Shown here: in pieces, positions 1 to 8,282 of the stretch | Layout: each line of letters begins with the position of its first letter | Numbering within the stretch: position 1 is the stretch's first letter | Source: Bradyrhizobium sp. ARR65 | GTDB lineage: Bacteria; Pseudomonadota; Alphaproteobacteria; Rhizobiales; Xanthobacteraceae | Direction of reading: 5' to 3' | Length of the DNA: 64,000 bases | NCBI RefSeq assembly: GCF_000472385.1 | Contig: NZ_AWZU01000011.1 | Span: 62,106-126,105 of the forward strand | The notes under the pieces: model-generated | What the model saw: only the letters and a program-made list of their open reading frames with translations | Told to the model about the DNA's origin: nothing | Databases searched by the model: none | Position numbers and translations under genes: made by a program

Positions 1-1142
1 GGCCGGTGCTCCACATGCTGCCGCGGCAACAGGATGGTCAGCTTGGCGCCCTTGCCGAGCTCGCTTTCCACCCTGACAGTGCCGCCAGCCTGATGCGCGA
101 AGCCATGGACCTGCGACAGACCCAATCCCGTTCCCTTGCCAACGGGCTTGGTCGTGAAGAATGGATCGAAGATTTTGCCGAGAATATCGGGCGCGATGCC
201 CTGGCCCGTGTCCTTGACGCCGACCGCGACGAAGTCGCCCGCATTCGGTCCTTCGTTGATCGTCTCGTTGTGCGCAAATATTGTGATCGTGCCGCCCACG
301 GGCATGGCGTCGCGCGCATTGATCACGAGGTTGACCAGCGCGGTCTCGAACTCCGCGATGTCAACCGTCACCGGCCAGATATCCGGCGTCATCTCGAAGA
401 CGAGGCGCACGGCGCTGCCGACGCCGGTGTCCAGCACCTCGCGAATGGCCTCGATTCTTTCGGCCAGATTGACTGGCTCGGGATTGACGCTCTGGCGGCG
501 GGCGAAGGTTAGCAGCTGACCGGTCAAGGCGGCGCCGCGCTTGGTCGCGTTCTCGATCGCCGCGACGGCGCGCTGCATTTTGGGGTCGTTGCCGGCGCCC
601 CGTTTGAGCGCATGCAGGCTGCCGCTGATGATCATCAGGAGATTGTTGAAGTCGTGCGCGACGCCCCCGGTCAGTTGCCCCAGCGCATCGAGCTTCTGCG
701 ACTCGGCAAGCTGCTTCTGCATCTGCTCGAGCTTGAGTTGGGCTTCGCGCCGCTCGGTGACGTCGCGGGTGATCTTGGCGTAGCCGATAAGCTCGCCATC
801 CTCATAGATCGGATCGATGACCACGCTCGCCCAGAAGAAGGTGCCGTCCTTGCGGACGCGCCAGCCTTCGTCCTCGTAGCGGCCCTGTTCCCGCGCGATG
901 CGAAGCGCCCGGGCGGGCTTGCCGTTGGCGCGGTCGGTCTCGGTGTAGAAGCGGGAGAAATGCTGGCCTACGATCTCTTCGGGGAAGTAGCCCTTGATGC
1001 GCTGGCCGCCGATGTTCCAACTGGTGATGATCCCGTTCGGATCCAGCATATAGAGTGCGTAATCGGCAACGCCCTCGACGAGAAGACGGAAACTGCGTTC
1101 GCTCTCGAACAAGTCCCTCTGTTGCTTGACCTTTTGAACCAT
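1..1142 (-). CDS. PAS-domain sensor histidine kinase, 3' end cut by window edge
   Basis: The frame is open from an ATG at 1142 to the left edge, about 380 residues. A PAS/PAC domain spans roughly residues 15-132. The phospho-acceptor histidine is H163 in [11 protein letters not shown], the HisKA variant common in hybrid kinases. The HATPase part shows an N box ([10 protein letters not shown]), a G1 box (DTGQGIA) and a G2 box (GTGLGLS). There is no signal peptide or membrane segment in the visible part, so it is probably a cytoplasmic sensor. DFNNLL kinases often carry a C-terminal receiver, and that part would lie outside the window. The signal sensed is unknown. Confidence 0.9.
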   Translation of the reverse strand, partial: MVQKVKQQRDLFESERSFRLLVEGVADYALYMLDPNGIITSWNIGGQRIKGYFPEEIVGQHFSRFYTETDRANGKPARALRIAREQGRYEDEGWRVRKDGTFFWASVVIDPIYEDGELIGYAKITRDVTERREAQLKLEQMQKQLAESQKLDALGQLTGGVAHDFNNLLMIISGSLHALKRGAGNDPKMQRAVAAIENATKRGAALTGQLLTFARRQSVNPEPVNLAERIEAIREVLDTGVGSAVRLVFEMTPDIWPVTVDIAEFETALVNLVINARDAMPVGGTITIFAHNETINEGPNAGDFVAVGVKDTGQGIAPDILGKIFDPFFTTKPVGKGTGLGLSQVHGFAHQAGGTVRVESELGKGAKLTILLPRQHVEHR

Positions 1143-1232
1143 CAGGACCCCGCCTTGACGCGGGCAAACGCATGCGCCCGAACTTTGTTCCGCGGCACGG
1201 CCCTTTTCCCCTGAATTCGGGTCGCTGTCCAC

Positions 1233-1463
1233 TCAGCCAGCCAACGCACGAACCTGAAGCCAGCGGCGGAAGGCAACCACGGCCCAGACAGCCTCCACCA
1301 GGCCGAAGGGCCAAGCGCCCTGCAGGAAGCCATAGGCAGAGCCGAGCGCGCAGGCGCCCGCAAAGGCAAGGATATACCACACACTGCGCGCTTCCAGCGC
1401 GTAGCACACGAGCATCAGGGTGACGGCGAACAGGCCGAACAGGGTCAGGGCATCCATTTGCAT
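1233..1463 (-). CDS. small three-helix membrane protein
   Basis: This 76-residue protein is almost wholly hydrophobic, with three likely membrane helices at about residues 5-22, 28-47 and 50-66 and an Arg pair (FRRW) near the end. It resembles the small conserved proteins annotated as CBU_0592-like membrane proteins, but that is a family resemblance read by eye. It lies between the histidine kinase and the LysR gene, all on the minus strand, with gaps too large to prove an operon. The function is unknown. Confidence 0.6.
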   Translation of the reverse strand: MQMDALTLFGLFAVTLMLVCYALEARSVWYILAFAGACALGSAYGFLQGAWPFGLVEAVWAVVAFRRWLQVRALAG

Positions 1464-1483
1464 TTGGTTCGTTTTGCCTCTGG

Positions 1484-2341
1484 CTAGGCGGATTTGGCGA
1501 CGCTGCGGAAGGTGGCCGCCAGCGTTCGCAACGCGGCAAGCTTGGCAGGCTCGCTCACCTTGGAGTGCAACATTACCTTCGATCTGCCAAGCTGCGGCAG
1601 GCCGTGCGCGGGGCCGATGTCGCGCAGAGCGGCCGGCGCGATGCGCCGGGCGAGCGGCGCCACCGCCAATCCGGCCAGCGCGGCCGCGACCACGGCCGCC
1701 ACGCCGCCGCCGACAAACGCTTCTTTCCAGGCGGTGCCCGCCTTCTCCAGTGCGCGCAGCGCGGTTGCACGCACGCCGCAGGGCGGCGCCAGCACGGCAA
1801 GCCGCAACGGCTCGCCGCCACGCCAGGCAAAGCGGGACGAGGCGAACCAGCCGAACTCATCTTCCGTCAATTTCTCACCGCCGCGCCGGCTGCCTTCCTG
1901 CCGCACGACCACCGCATCGAGCTCGCCACGATCGTAAGCGTCGAGCAGTTCGCGGGAGAAGCCGATCGTCACCGACAGCACGAGCTGCGAGGACGACGCA
2001 TGCAGCCGCTCGAGCAGCGGCACGAGCTCGCCACCGGCGGCATGATCGCTGATTCCAAGCGTCAAGTGTTGCGTCAGGACAGCGGGTGCGGAGAGGGCGC
2101 GCTCGTGCGCGTCCATGAGAGCGCGGGCATGCGCAACAAAGGCGCTCCCATCCGCGGTCAAGCGCACCGCGCGCGGCGAGCGTTCGACCAGCCGCTTGCC
2201 TAGCGTCGCCTCGAGCCGTTGCAGCTTCAGGCTGACTGCGGCCTGCGTCGTGCCGAGCACTTCGGCCGCGCGGGTAAAACTCTGCAATTCCGCAACCAGC
2301 AGGAAGGCCTGGACGGTCGCGATGTCGAGGATGTTTGTCAT
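1484..2341 (-). CDS. LysR-family transcriptional regulator
   Basis: The product is 285 residues, the normal LysR length. An N-terminal winged helix-turn-helix (residues ~7-66) contains the classic FTRAAEVLGTTQAAVSLKLQRLE segment in pieces such as SFTRAAEVLG and QAAVSLKLQRLE. A periplasmic-binding-like effector domain follows. It is divergent from the tautomerase gene at 2454, the usual arrangement for a LysR regulator and its target. A TTATC-N6-GATAA site lies between them. The effector is unknown; the pairing suggests a small aromatic or keto compound. Confidence 0.92.
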   Translation of the reverse strand: MTNILDIATVQAFLLVAELQSFTRAAEVLGTTQAAVSLKLQRLEATLGKRLVERSPRAVRLTADGSAFVAHARALMDAHERALSAPAVLTQHLTLGISDHAAGGELVPLLERLHASSSQLVLSVTIGFSRELLDAYDRGELDAVVVRQEGSRRGGEKLTEDEFGWFASSRFAWRGGEPLRLAVLAPPCGVRATALRALEKAGTAWKEAFVGGGVAAVVAAALAGLAVAPLARRIAPAALRDIGPAHGLPQLGRSKVMLHSKVSEPAKLAALRTLAATFRSVAKSA

Positions 2342-2359
2342 TATGAATGGTTATCATTG

Positions 2360-2375
2360 TTATCCATCGAGATAA
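2360..2375. promoter_or_regulatory. candidate LysR operator (T-N11-A type)
   Basis: The sequence reads TTATC, six bases, GATAA. It is a perfect 5-bp inverted repeat with the T-N11-A spacing typical of LysR binding sites. It lies 19 bp upstream of the LysR start and about 80 bp upstream of the tautomerase start, so it could control both. Binding is inferred. Confidence 0.5.
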
Positions 2376-2412
2376 GATACCAAAATGATGGGTGCAGGTC
2401 TATTTCTCCCGG

Positions 2413-2430
2413 GCGAGGCGAAAGCCTCGC
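2413..2430. other. GAAA-loop hairpin in the tautomerase leader
   Basis: GCGAGGC, loop GAAA, then GCCTCGC form a perfect 7-bp stem with a stable tetraloop. It ends 11 bases before the AAGGAG ribosome site of the tautomerase. There is no T-tract after it, so it is not an obvious terminator. It may stabilise or modulate the leader transcript. A near copy with a GTAA loop occurs at about 4431. Confidence 0.4.
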
Positions 2431-2453
2431 GCCAAAGACAAAGGAGAACGATC

Positions 2454-2882
2454 ATGCCCCTGATCACCGTCACATATTCGACCGCTCGTGAGCGGCCGCA
2501 ACTGAAGACTGAAATCGCGTCCGCGGTGAACGAGCTCACTGCAAAGATCCTGCGCAAGGACCCCAAGGTGACTGCCGTCATCGTCAAGGCGGTCGATGCC
2601 GCGGATTGGTTCGCCGGCGGCAGGTCGCTGGCGGAAGCGAAGCTCGCGAGCTACTGGCTCGACGTGCATGTCGTCGATGGCACCAACACCAAGGACGAGA
2701 AGGCGGCCTATCTCGCCGCGATCCATCAGCGCATGGGCGAGTTGCTCGGGCCGCTGCACCACGAGAGCTATGCTCACGTGGATGAGGTGAAGGCGGACGC
2801 CTATGGCTTTGGCGGCCTGAGCCAGGAGCGGCGCTATATCGCGCGCAAGCTCGAGGTGGCGCCGGACCAGGCGGCGGCTTGA
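2454..2882 (+). CDS. tautomerase family protein (4-oxalocrotonate tautomerase-like)
   Basis: The 142-residue product starts MPLITVTY. Removal of Met would expose Pro1, the catalytic base of the tautomerase superfamily. The start at 2454 is favoured by this motif and by AAGGAG eight bases upstream. It is about twice the length of classic 4-OT subunits, like fused or two-domain members of the family, and the second half carries GLSQERRYIARK. It probably acts on an enol or keto intermediate in the cytoplasm. It is likely regulated by the divergent LysR gene. Confidence 0.85.
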   Translation: MPLITVTYSTARERPQLKTEIASAVNELTAKILRKDPKVTAVIVKAVDAADWFAGGRSLAEAKLASYWLDVHVVDGTNTKDEKAAYLAAIHQRMGELLGPLHHESYAHVDEVKADAYGFGGLSQERRYIARKLEVAPDQAAA

Positions 2883-2886
2883 GCTC

Positions 2887-3612
2887 TCAAGCGGTCGCTT
2901 CCGCCAAGCGGGCCTTTGTGGCGCCGAAAATCTCCTCAAAGGCCTGCCGCAGCGCGATGTCGACATCTGCCATGGTGACGAGATGACCGAGATCGACCAG
3001 TGAGGTGACGCCATAGCGCGGGTCGACGACGCCGCAGGGCACAATGGCGGAGAAATGCGAAAGGTCCGGCTCGACGTTGAGCGCGATCCCGTGGAAGGAG
3101 ACCCAGCGCTTGAGCCGCACGCCGATGGCGGCGATCTTGTCCTCGAAGCCAGGGCCCTTGTCCGGCCGCTTCACCCAGACGCCGACGCGCTCCTCACGCC
3201 GCTCGCCGCGGACATTGAAGGCCGCGAGGGTGCGGATGATCCATTCCTCCAGACTGGCGACATAGGCGCGTATGTCCGGCCGACGCCGCTTCAGGTCCAG
3301 CATGACATAGGCGACCCGCTGGCCCGGACCGTGATAGGTCACTTGGCCGCCGCGCCCGGTCGCGAACAGGGGAAAGCGGGCCTCCAGGAGGTCGCCGGAG
3401 TTCCCGGAGGTGCCGGACGTATAGAGTGGAGGGTGCTCCAAGAGCCACACCAGCTCGGGCGCCTCTTGGGCCGCGATGGCTGCCGCGCGCGCCTCCATGG
3501 CCGCGACCGCGTCCAGGTAGGGGATGAGCGAATCCGAAATCCGCCATTCCACCGCATTGCCGGCCGGCCCCGCAAAGGGCGTCAAATCGAGGTTTTCGCG
3601 GCCATTAACCAT
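2887..3612 (-). CDS. lipB: octanoyl-[acyl-carrier-protein]-protein N-octanoyltransferase
   Basis: LipB moves octanoyl from acyl carrier protein to lipoyl domains, the first step of de novo lipoate synthesis. The 241-residue protein has the family landmarks in order: [40 protein letters not shown] with the conserved lysine, and the catalytic cysteine in IVPCGV. It is on the opposite strand to the tautomerase, their ends 4 bp apart (convergent). The start at 3612 gives a normal N-terminus. Confidence 0.96.
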   Translation of the reverse strand: MVNGRENLDLTPFAGPAGNAVEWRISDSLIPYLDAVAAMEARAAAIAAQEAPELVWLLEHPPLYTSGTSGNSGDLLEARFPLFATGRGGQVTYHGPGQRVAYVMLDLKRRRPDIRAYVASLEEWIIRTLAAFNVRGERREERVGVWVKRPDKGPGFEDKIAAIGVRLKRWVSFHGIALNVEPDLSHFSAIVPCGVVDPRYGVTSLVDLGHLVTMADVDIALRQAFEEIFGATKARLAEATA

Positions 3613-3677
3613 TGGCTAACCATAACGTGGTGATGTCTTCCAGGTAGCCATCTAGTCCCGGTTTCGGCGGTTCAAAA

Positions 3678-3920
3678 GTGTCAACTCTCGATAAAGTCAC
3701 CGTCGACCTCATGGTCGTCCTGGGGACTTCCACCATGCCCATCCACCAAGTCCTCCGGCTGTCGCGCGGCGCCATCATCGAACTGGACGCCACCGAGGCG
3801 GATGAGGTCAAGGTGCTCGCCAATAATCTGCCCGTTGCCAGCGGGGTCGTGCTGGTCGACCGCAACCGCATCGCGGTTGAGGTCAAGCAGATGCTGCCGA
3901 AATCCCCAGGGACCCGGTAA
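3678..3920 (+). CDS. fliN: short FliN-like flagellar motor switch protein (SpoA domain)
   Basis: The 80-residue product is essentially one SpoA/FliN C-terminal domain. It shows the signatures VDLMVVLG, LRLSRGAIIEL and NLPVASGVVLVDRNRIAVEV. FliN forms the cytoplasmic C-ring of the flagellar motor. The start appears to be GTG at 3678; an in-frame stop precludes a much longer form. No other flagellar genes are in the window, so it is isolated from the main flagellar clusters. Confidence 0.85.
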   Translation: MSTLDKVTVDLMVVLGTSTMPIHQVLRLSRGAIIELDATEADEVKVLANNLPVASGVVLVDRNRIAVEVKQMLPKSPGTR

Positions 3921-4037
3921 AATCCCAAAAAGCCATCGCAAAACCTTGGGTTTGGACACCCGTCAGGCCTTGTCCCGCCGGGGTCGATTTGTTACATCGG
4001 CGCCGTTGATCCGGCGCCTTCGCCGGCATTCCCAAGC

Positions 4038-4122
4038 GCGCTCGTGGCGGAACTGGTAGACGCGCTGCCTTGAGGTGGCAGTGAGTAACATCGTGGGGGT
4101 TCGAGTCCCTCCGAGCGCACCA
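4038..4122 (+). tRNA. tRNA-Leu (GAG)
   Basis: The acceptor stem GCGCTCG (4038-4044) pairs with CGAGCGC (4112-4118), followed by A and an encoded CCA (4120-4122). The anticodon stem CTGCC/GGCAG encloses loop TTGAGGT, with anticodon GAG at 4072-4074. The long variable arm and the T-loop GTTCGAGTCC fit a class II leucine tRNA. Confidence 0.97.
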
Positions 4123-4249
4123 AAGGTCCCGCGTTTGGTCCTAAAATCATCAGTTCTTGGAAATTGCCTGTGGGGTTGCGACACCGCGTCCGTCTGGCAT
4201 GAAACCCCCATCTCGCGGCGCGTTTCGCGTCCGAGTTCTGAAGATTGGG

Positions 4250-4460
4250 GCGCCCTCGGAAGAGGGCGCAGGGAATGCCGGGCGCTGGCCGCACCCATGG
4301 CCCGCCTGCAGTAAGAAAAGCAGGCGGCAGTCACCACAGGTTCAGCCGAGACATCCCGGCATTCCCCGCGCGATGGTTTGACGGCGTATACGCGCTCTCC
4401 CCGGGGACCGGCTTTCTTGCCCCCGACTGCGCGAGGCGTAAGCCTCGTCGCACGGCATCA
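4250..4460. repeat. palindromic dispersed repeat element downstream of tRNA-Leu
   Basis: A perfect 12-bp inverted repeat, GGGAATGCCGGG (4271-4282) and CCCGGCATTCCC (4355-4366), encloses a second hairpin, CCGCCTGC (4302-4309) with GCAGGCGG (4320-4327). Farther on, GCGAGGC-GTAA-GCCTCGT forms another stem near 4431. Short open frames across it are arginine- and proline-rich and look non-coding. From memory, similar elements recur in Bradyrhizobium intergenic regions; only the fold is seen here. Confidence 0.6.
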
Positions 4461-4749
4461 GCACCGGGATGCCAGGACCACACGATTTGACCGTGCGCAT
4501 CGCGTTGTTCGTCCGCATGAAGCATCATGCTGCAACCCGACGCGCCCACCGCATCCCGCACCCGACGTTTCGTGACGATCGCGATACGCCCCTCATGCGA
4601 GGCGGGACGCGGATATAAGATATCAATTTCTGAAAAAACGAAAGAAGAATATTTTTCGTGCGTGGGCTGGACAGGGGTGATCCAATTGAAACGCCTCCGA
4701 AAATGAGTTTTTGCGTCAGTCGTTTCGGCCGCCATCGCGCGTGCACATC
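4460..4749. other. intergenic stretch, no gene recognised
   Basis: There is no convincing reading frame. An AT-rich patch (about 4612-4660, including GATATAAGATATC) stands out against the GC-rich surroundings and may be a promoter or a junction of foreign DNA. Confidence 0.3.
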
Positions 4750-4894
4750 GCGCCGGGTCGAAGGTTCTCATCACGGCGGGCTACGCCGGCGACGTTCGCA
4801 CGAGGGCCGCCTCGAGGCTGGCACCAAGCTGCTCAGCAAGCCGTTTTCCCCGGCGGAGCTTGGCGGCAGGGTGCGCGATCTGTTAAACCAGTGA
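4750..4894 (+). pseudogene. response-regulator receiver fragment (C-terminal half), frameshifted
   Basis: One frame encodes SKVLITAGYAGDV, the beta4 region of a receiver. A second frame then continues with GRLEAGTKLLSKPFSPAEL, containing the conserved Lys-Pro-Phe, and ends RDLLNQ-stop at 4894. The N-terminal half with the phospho-acceptor Asp is missing and the two parts are out of frame. It is a remnant of a receiver of the kind fused to DFNNLL kinases. Confidence 0.65.
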
Positions 4895-5271
4895 AACGCC
4901 CCCGCTCGTCGCATCCTCGTCGTCGAAGACGAATTCCTCTTGAGCCTGCTGCTCACGGATATGCTCTCGGAGAGGGGCTTCGTCACCGAAGCCGCAACAA
5001 ACTTCGAGGAAGCTGTCCTGAAGGCGAGAAGTACGCTCCACGAGCTCGCGGCCGCCGTCGTGGATCTCGGGCTTCCCGACGGCATGGCGATGGATTGGTT
5101 GGGGAGCTTCGGGCCCTTCGGCCAGACATCCCCATCGTCCTGACTACTGGCTATACCGACGATAAGCTACGGCAACGCTTCACGCCTGTGGCGCGGCTTC
5201 AAATTCTTATGAAGCCCTTCGATGCGGATCAGTTGATCGCCGCGTTTGAGCGAATGGGGGTTCACTCGTAG
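4895..5271 (+). pseudogene. single-domain response regulator, frameshifted
   Basis: Directly after the previous stop, in the same frame, comes RRILVVEDEFLL, then AAVVDLGLPDG with the phospho-acceptor Asp. Near 5093-5102 the frame shifts and continues as ELRALRPDIPIVLTTGYTD and LMKPFDADQLIAAFERMG, ending at 5271. Both halves are well conserved, so one indel separates it from an intact receiver of about 120 residues. There is no good ATG or ribosome site at its front; TTG at 4940 is the first in-frame start. It may be a recent pseudogene or a sequencing error. Confidence 0.7.
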
Positions 5272-5500
5272 CTGCTGAATCGATCGCCACCTCCAGAGGC
5301 GGAGCCACGACACCAATGCTGTGGATACGGGAGCTGCTGCTCAAGTGTCGGTCGCAGCGATGGGCATCAGCCGGACCGCAACCCAGATGACAGCTCTCCG
5401 GCGACTCGATCCCCAAAGACGTGTTCGCGTGGCGTGCACCTCCTGCGTATCGATCAAGCTGGTTTAGGCGGCACGCTGTAGAACCGAAGCAGTCGCCGTC

Positions 5501-5794
5501 TCAGTGTTGAACCTCTTTCAAGCTAATGACGACACCTGTCGGTTCCGGCTGGTGCGTGGTCAGCTTCCTAAAATCCGCATCGCTCCAATCAGCAAGGCTC
5601 ACTATCTCTCCCTCCTGAGCTTCCATTCCAGGAACCTCGAGCAGCTCCAACACGTGGAGTCCCCTGTCATCGAGGAAGAAGGTGTGATGCCCGAACATTT
5701 CGCAGAACTGCGCGACTGCCGGGTGATCCTCAGCAAGCACCTGTGCTCGAAATTGAGCCAGAGTCTTGCTTATCTGGGCTTCGTTCAACTTCAT
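5501..5794 (-). CDS. conserved hypothetical protein, 97 aa
   Basis: The protein begins MKLNEAQISKTLAQF and contains a His-rich centre (FGHHTFFLDDRGLHVLE). GGGAG lies a suitable distance upstream of the ATG at 5794. Composition and codon use look like a real soluble protein; no catalytic motif is recognised. It stands alone between the receiver remnant and another small gene on the same strand. Confidence 0.65.
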   Translation of the reverse strand: MKLNEAQISKTLAQFRAQVLAEDHPAVAQFCEMFGHHTFFLDDRGLHVLELLEVPGMEAQEGEIVSLADWSDADFRKLTTHQPEPTGVVISLKEVQH

Positions 5795-5977
5795 GATCTA
5801 CTCCCGACGCCTGACATCTGAACGTCGTTGTTCTGCATTCGCCGACGAGCTTTCGTCGGCTCCTGAATATCTTCAAAGGCAACGCCGGCCCGCCCAGCTT
5901 GAACGGGCAACACCGCCATTCAGTACATCGGTCATACGCGAGCTGTCGGCTGGAGTGGCGGTTTGCAGCGCTCTCGC

Positions 5978-6169
5978 CTAGTCACGCGAGCTGCTCTGCC
6001 AAAGCGTTACCGCCACGACGAGCTCTGTGTAATCGGCGTCTTTGAATTCCTCATCCCAGCGCATCAGCTCGTGGGCGATCTTATGCGGCGTGTAGGCCGG
6101 GAAATTGAAGCCACCCGCAAGATGACGCGCGGCCGCAAGATCAATTGCTTCCTTCGTGATGTCCTTCAT
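5978..6169 (-). CDS. small hypothetical protein, 63 aa
   Basis: The likely start is the ATG at 6169 (MKDITKEAIDLAAARH). It is a small acidic soluble protein with YTPHKIAHELMRWDEEF in the middle. An in-frame GTG 12 bases upstream is possible. No family is recognised and no strong ribosome site is seen. Confidence 0.45.
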   Translation of the reverse strand: MKDITKEAIDLAAARHLAGGFNFPAYTPHKIAHELMRWDEEFKDADYTELVVAVTLWQSSSRD

Positions 6170-6302
6170 ACGCCAAACCACGCTAGAGCGAGCCCATGAT
6201 TATGCCGATGCCGCAATGGGCGATGTGCTCGCCGTCGCGGAGCCGCCTTTGCGGACACGATGAAATGAGCTTGCGTCAACACATCGGATGATCGCCCGAT
6301 GC

Positions 6303-6437
6303 CTACTTCTTCTTGCTGGCAGCAAGTGTCGGCTCCCATGTTGTGGCCTTTCGACTTGGCGCGGCGGCGATTATCTTGATCTTCTCTTTTTTCGGCTTTT
6401 TGGCCTCCCGATTGCCCCTTTGCTGACCTTTGGCCAT
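6303..6437 (-). CDS. very small basic protein, 44 aa
   Basis: The frame runs from ATG (6437) to TAG (6303). The ribosome site AAAAAAGGAG ends six bases before the ATG and is one of the best in the window. The protein is Lys-rich at both ends (KKPKKEK and terminal SKKK) with a short AAAP linker and a Trp near residue 35, a layout suggesting nucleic-acid or ribosome binding. I recall similar tiny MAKGQ... proteins in Bradyrhizobium genomes. Function unknown. Confidence 0.7.
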   Translation of the reverse strand: MAKGQQRGNREAKKPKKEKIKIIAAAPSRKATTWEPTLAASKKK

Positions 6438-6940
6438 GTCGATCTCCTTTTTTATTGTGACAGAGGCGTCATCTAGCTGTGGCTAAGATCGTGATCACCG
6501 AATTTCGTCCGAGCCGGAAAGGTGAGGTGCGTTCAGGTGCGCACAATCCACTCGGCAAAACGAAACTGAGGCAACGCACGCTCCTTCTTCTTCGGCGGGA
6601 GCGTTCGTTACCCTCAGTCACCGGTAGATGCCGTGGAAAAGGACGGTGATGCATTAACCCTACGCTCCCGTTCTATGAATAGCGAGGACTAAAAACGGTG
6701 CAGGTAGCCCCAAAAAGGCGCGCTGCAGGAGAAGGGCTAGTTCGTGCCGCGACATCATACCGCGAGAAAAGGGTAGCCAACCGAGCCGAAAGAGCGCATG
6801 GTCCGCTAATATAGAGAGTGTTCGTCGGAGCTGCGTTGGTTCCAAAAGGCAGCCACTCATGACCATCCGCTGTCGGCGGGAAGTCGTTACTTTCAAACAT
6901 CCATTCCAGATCAGGGGCATCGATCGGCAGTTGCCCGCAG
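6438..6940. other. non-coding stretch, nothing convincing
   Basis: Short open frames occur on both strands (the longest on minus, about 6673-6951, 92 codons) but none has a ribosome site, a recognisable motif or a convincing composition. The first ~30 bases should hold the promoter of the 44-aa gene. Confidence 0.3.
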
Positions 6941-7220
6941 GTGACACTCACACGAGGTCGCTTCGTCGGTTACGAATTCGCTCGCATGGTCATGCTGTTT
7001 TCAATGCACGATGGCCGAAGGGAGATACCGTGCGCAGTCTCGACCTCCGCCATGGATGATCTGGAAAGTGTCGCGCGGACCAGCCCGAGCCAGCGCGAGG
7101 CACAAATTCATGAGGCTTCGCGAGCAGATTGAAGAGCGCGCGGCTCGCAAATTCCTCGCGAAGGAGTTCGAAGGGACTCCTCCGGGTATTATCCTGCGCA
7201 GTATCGATTTCGCGAGCTAG
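6941..7220 (+). pseudogene. DUF1488-like protein, frameshifted
   Basis: The first frame (GTG at 6941) gives VMLFSMHDGRREIPCAVS and SAMDDLE, matching the DUF1488 N-terminal pattern (V.F....G..EIPC.VS..AL). Near 7085-7105 the coding sense moves to another frame: FMRLREQIEERAARKF and a C-terminal GIILRSIDFAS, typical of the family's end. One indel would restore a protein of about 90 residues. DUF1488 has no known biochemical role. Confidence 0.55.
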
Positions 7221-7377
7221 CCCTAAAAGGAGACGGCGCTGCAGCGCGAGCAGTCGCTCCGCGGAACCGTCCGGGCTTCGGAATTGTTTCCAAGAGTGGA
7301 GCACCGTCACTGAGTTCGTCCACAGGGAAACAGCCTGCCGAGGCGCGAACGGCAATATGTGTGAAAAGGAGTCCGAG

Positions 7378-7575
7378 ATGAACTCACAATGGAGGAGACT
7401 GTCTGCGGCTGAGCGTGAAGCCCAAAGAGTCTTTAAACAGCCGGAAAGCAAGAAGGCGCTCTCGGAGTATGAGCGCGATCAGAATGCATTACGCGAAAAC
7501 CTCGGGCGCCTAAGGGCTGAACGATTGTCACGCGAGTCAATCGCAAAGAATACAGGTAGGAGCAAGAGTAAATGA
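7378..7575 (+). CDS. small charged coiled protein, 65 aa
   Basis: The ATG at 7378 is preceded by AAAAGGAGTCCGAG, a strong ribosome site. The product (MNSQWRRLSAAEREAQ...) is almost entirely charged and helical, with a heptad-like stretch to about residue 55 and a Lys/Arg-rich tail. It has the look of a small conserved Bradyrhizobium protein. No enzymatic motif is present. Confidence 0.65.
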   Translation: MNSQWRRLSAAEREAQRVFKQPESKKALSEYERDQNALRENLGRLRAERLSRESIAKNTGRSKSK

Positions 7576-7739
7576 TCTGCTGAGTCCGGGGTGCCTTCGT
7601 GACTCCAGTCGCAAGCGGAGTGCCTCCAAGTCTTTGCACTTTCGAATTCTTAGTATCTAGGTGCGGGCGACGTCCACTTGATCCTGGAGTTCGTCGTACT
7701 TGTGTTGGCCTGGTAGCTCACGGCCCACCGAATCTGGGA

Positions 7740-8132
7740 ATGTCCAACATGCGCAGTTCGAGAATGACCCCGCGGAAGTCCCCACGCCATCCTACCGCGG
7801 CACGTAGGGTAAGGGTCGTTCGATTGACGGATGACCTTCTCGAAAAGGTCGATGCATGGGCGCGCAGCCAAAAGGACGGGCCAAACCGATCAGAAGCCAT
7901 TCGCCGGCTGGCGGAGATCGCGCTGGACAACCTTCTTGCGCAGCCTCGGCGTGCCGCTACCAAGCGAGAGCGCAAGAGTTCTCGAGACCGCGCACGGGAG
8001 CTGGCTTCAGATGTGATCGACCGGCTAGGTGACGTGGGTGCCACGTCCGAGGTCAGGGCGAACCGGAAAGGAAAGCTGATGCAGGGACCCGAAGAATTTC
8101 AGAACCTGCGGCGAGACAGGTCCCGTAGGTGA
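7740..8132 (+). CDS. ribbon-helix-helix (CopG/Arc-type) DNA-binding protein
   Basis: Residues ~25-62 read VRLTDDLLEKVDAWARS then RSEAIRRLAEIAL, the beta-helix-helix pattern of RHH regulators. The rest is a basic tail rich in Arg/Lys. ATG at 7740 is chosen; ATG at 7764 is an alternative since neither has a clear ribosome site. RHH proteins bind DNA as dimers and often act as antitoxins, but no toxin gene is adjacent. Confidence 0.7.
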   Translation: MSNMRSSRMTPRKSPRHPTAARRVRVVRLTDDLLEKVDAWARSQKDGPNRSEAIRRLAEIALDNLLAQPRRAATKRERKSSRDRARELASDVIDRLGDVGATSEVRANRKGKLMQGPEEFQNLRRDRSRR

Positions 8133-8282
8133 CGCTGGCCATGTCGAGAGCCAAGACATGGGGCGCGAACAGTCTCGGTTGATTGGCGACATCGCACTTT
8201 CCGGCCCGGCCGCCGATGGCAACGAAATTCAAGGGACGAAGAACGGTACCCAAGCTGGGACGACGCAGTACCTTGCGTTTCG

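Noticed and set aside
3992..4294. Minus-strand frame containing RSEGLEPPRCYS
   Set aside because: This is the well-known false protein produced by reading across a tRNA gene, here tRNA-Leu.
4230..4490. Short Arg/Pro-rich frames in the repeat downstream of tRNA-Leu
   Set aside because: They are by-products of the palindromic repeat; similar frames are common annotation errors in such elements.
6673..6951. 92-codon minus-strand frame
   Set aside because: It begins with GTG antisense to the DUF1488 start, has no ribosome site and no recognisable motif.
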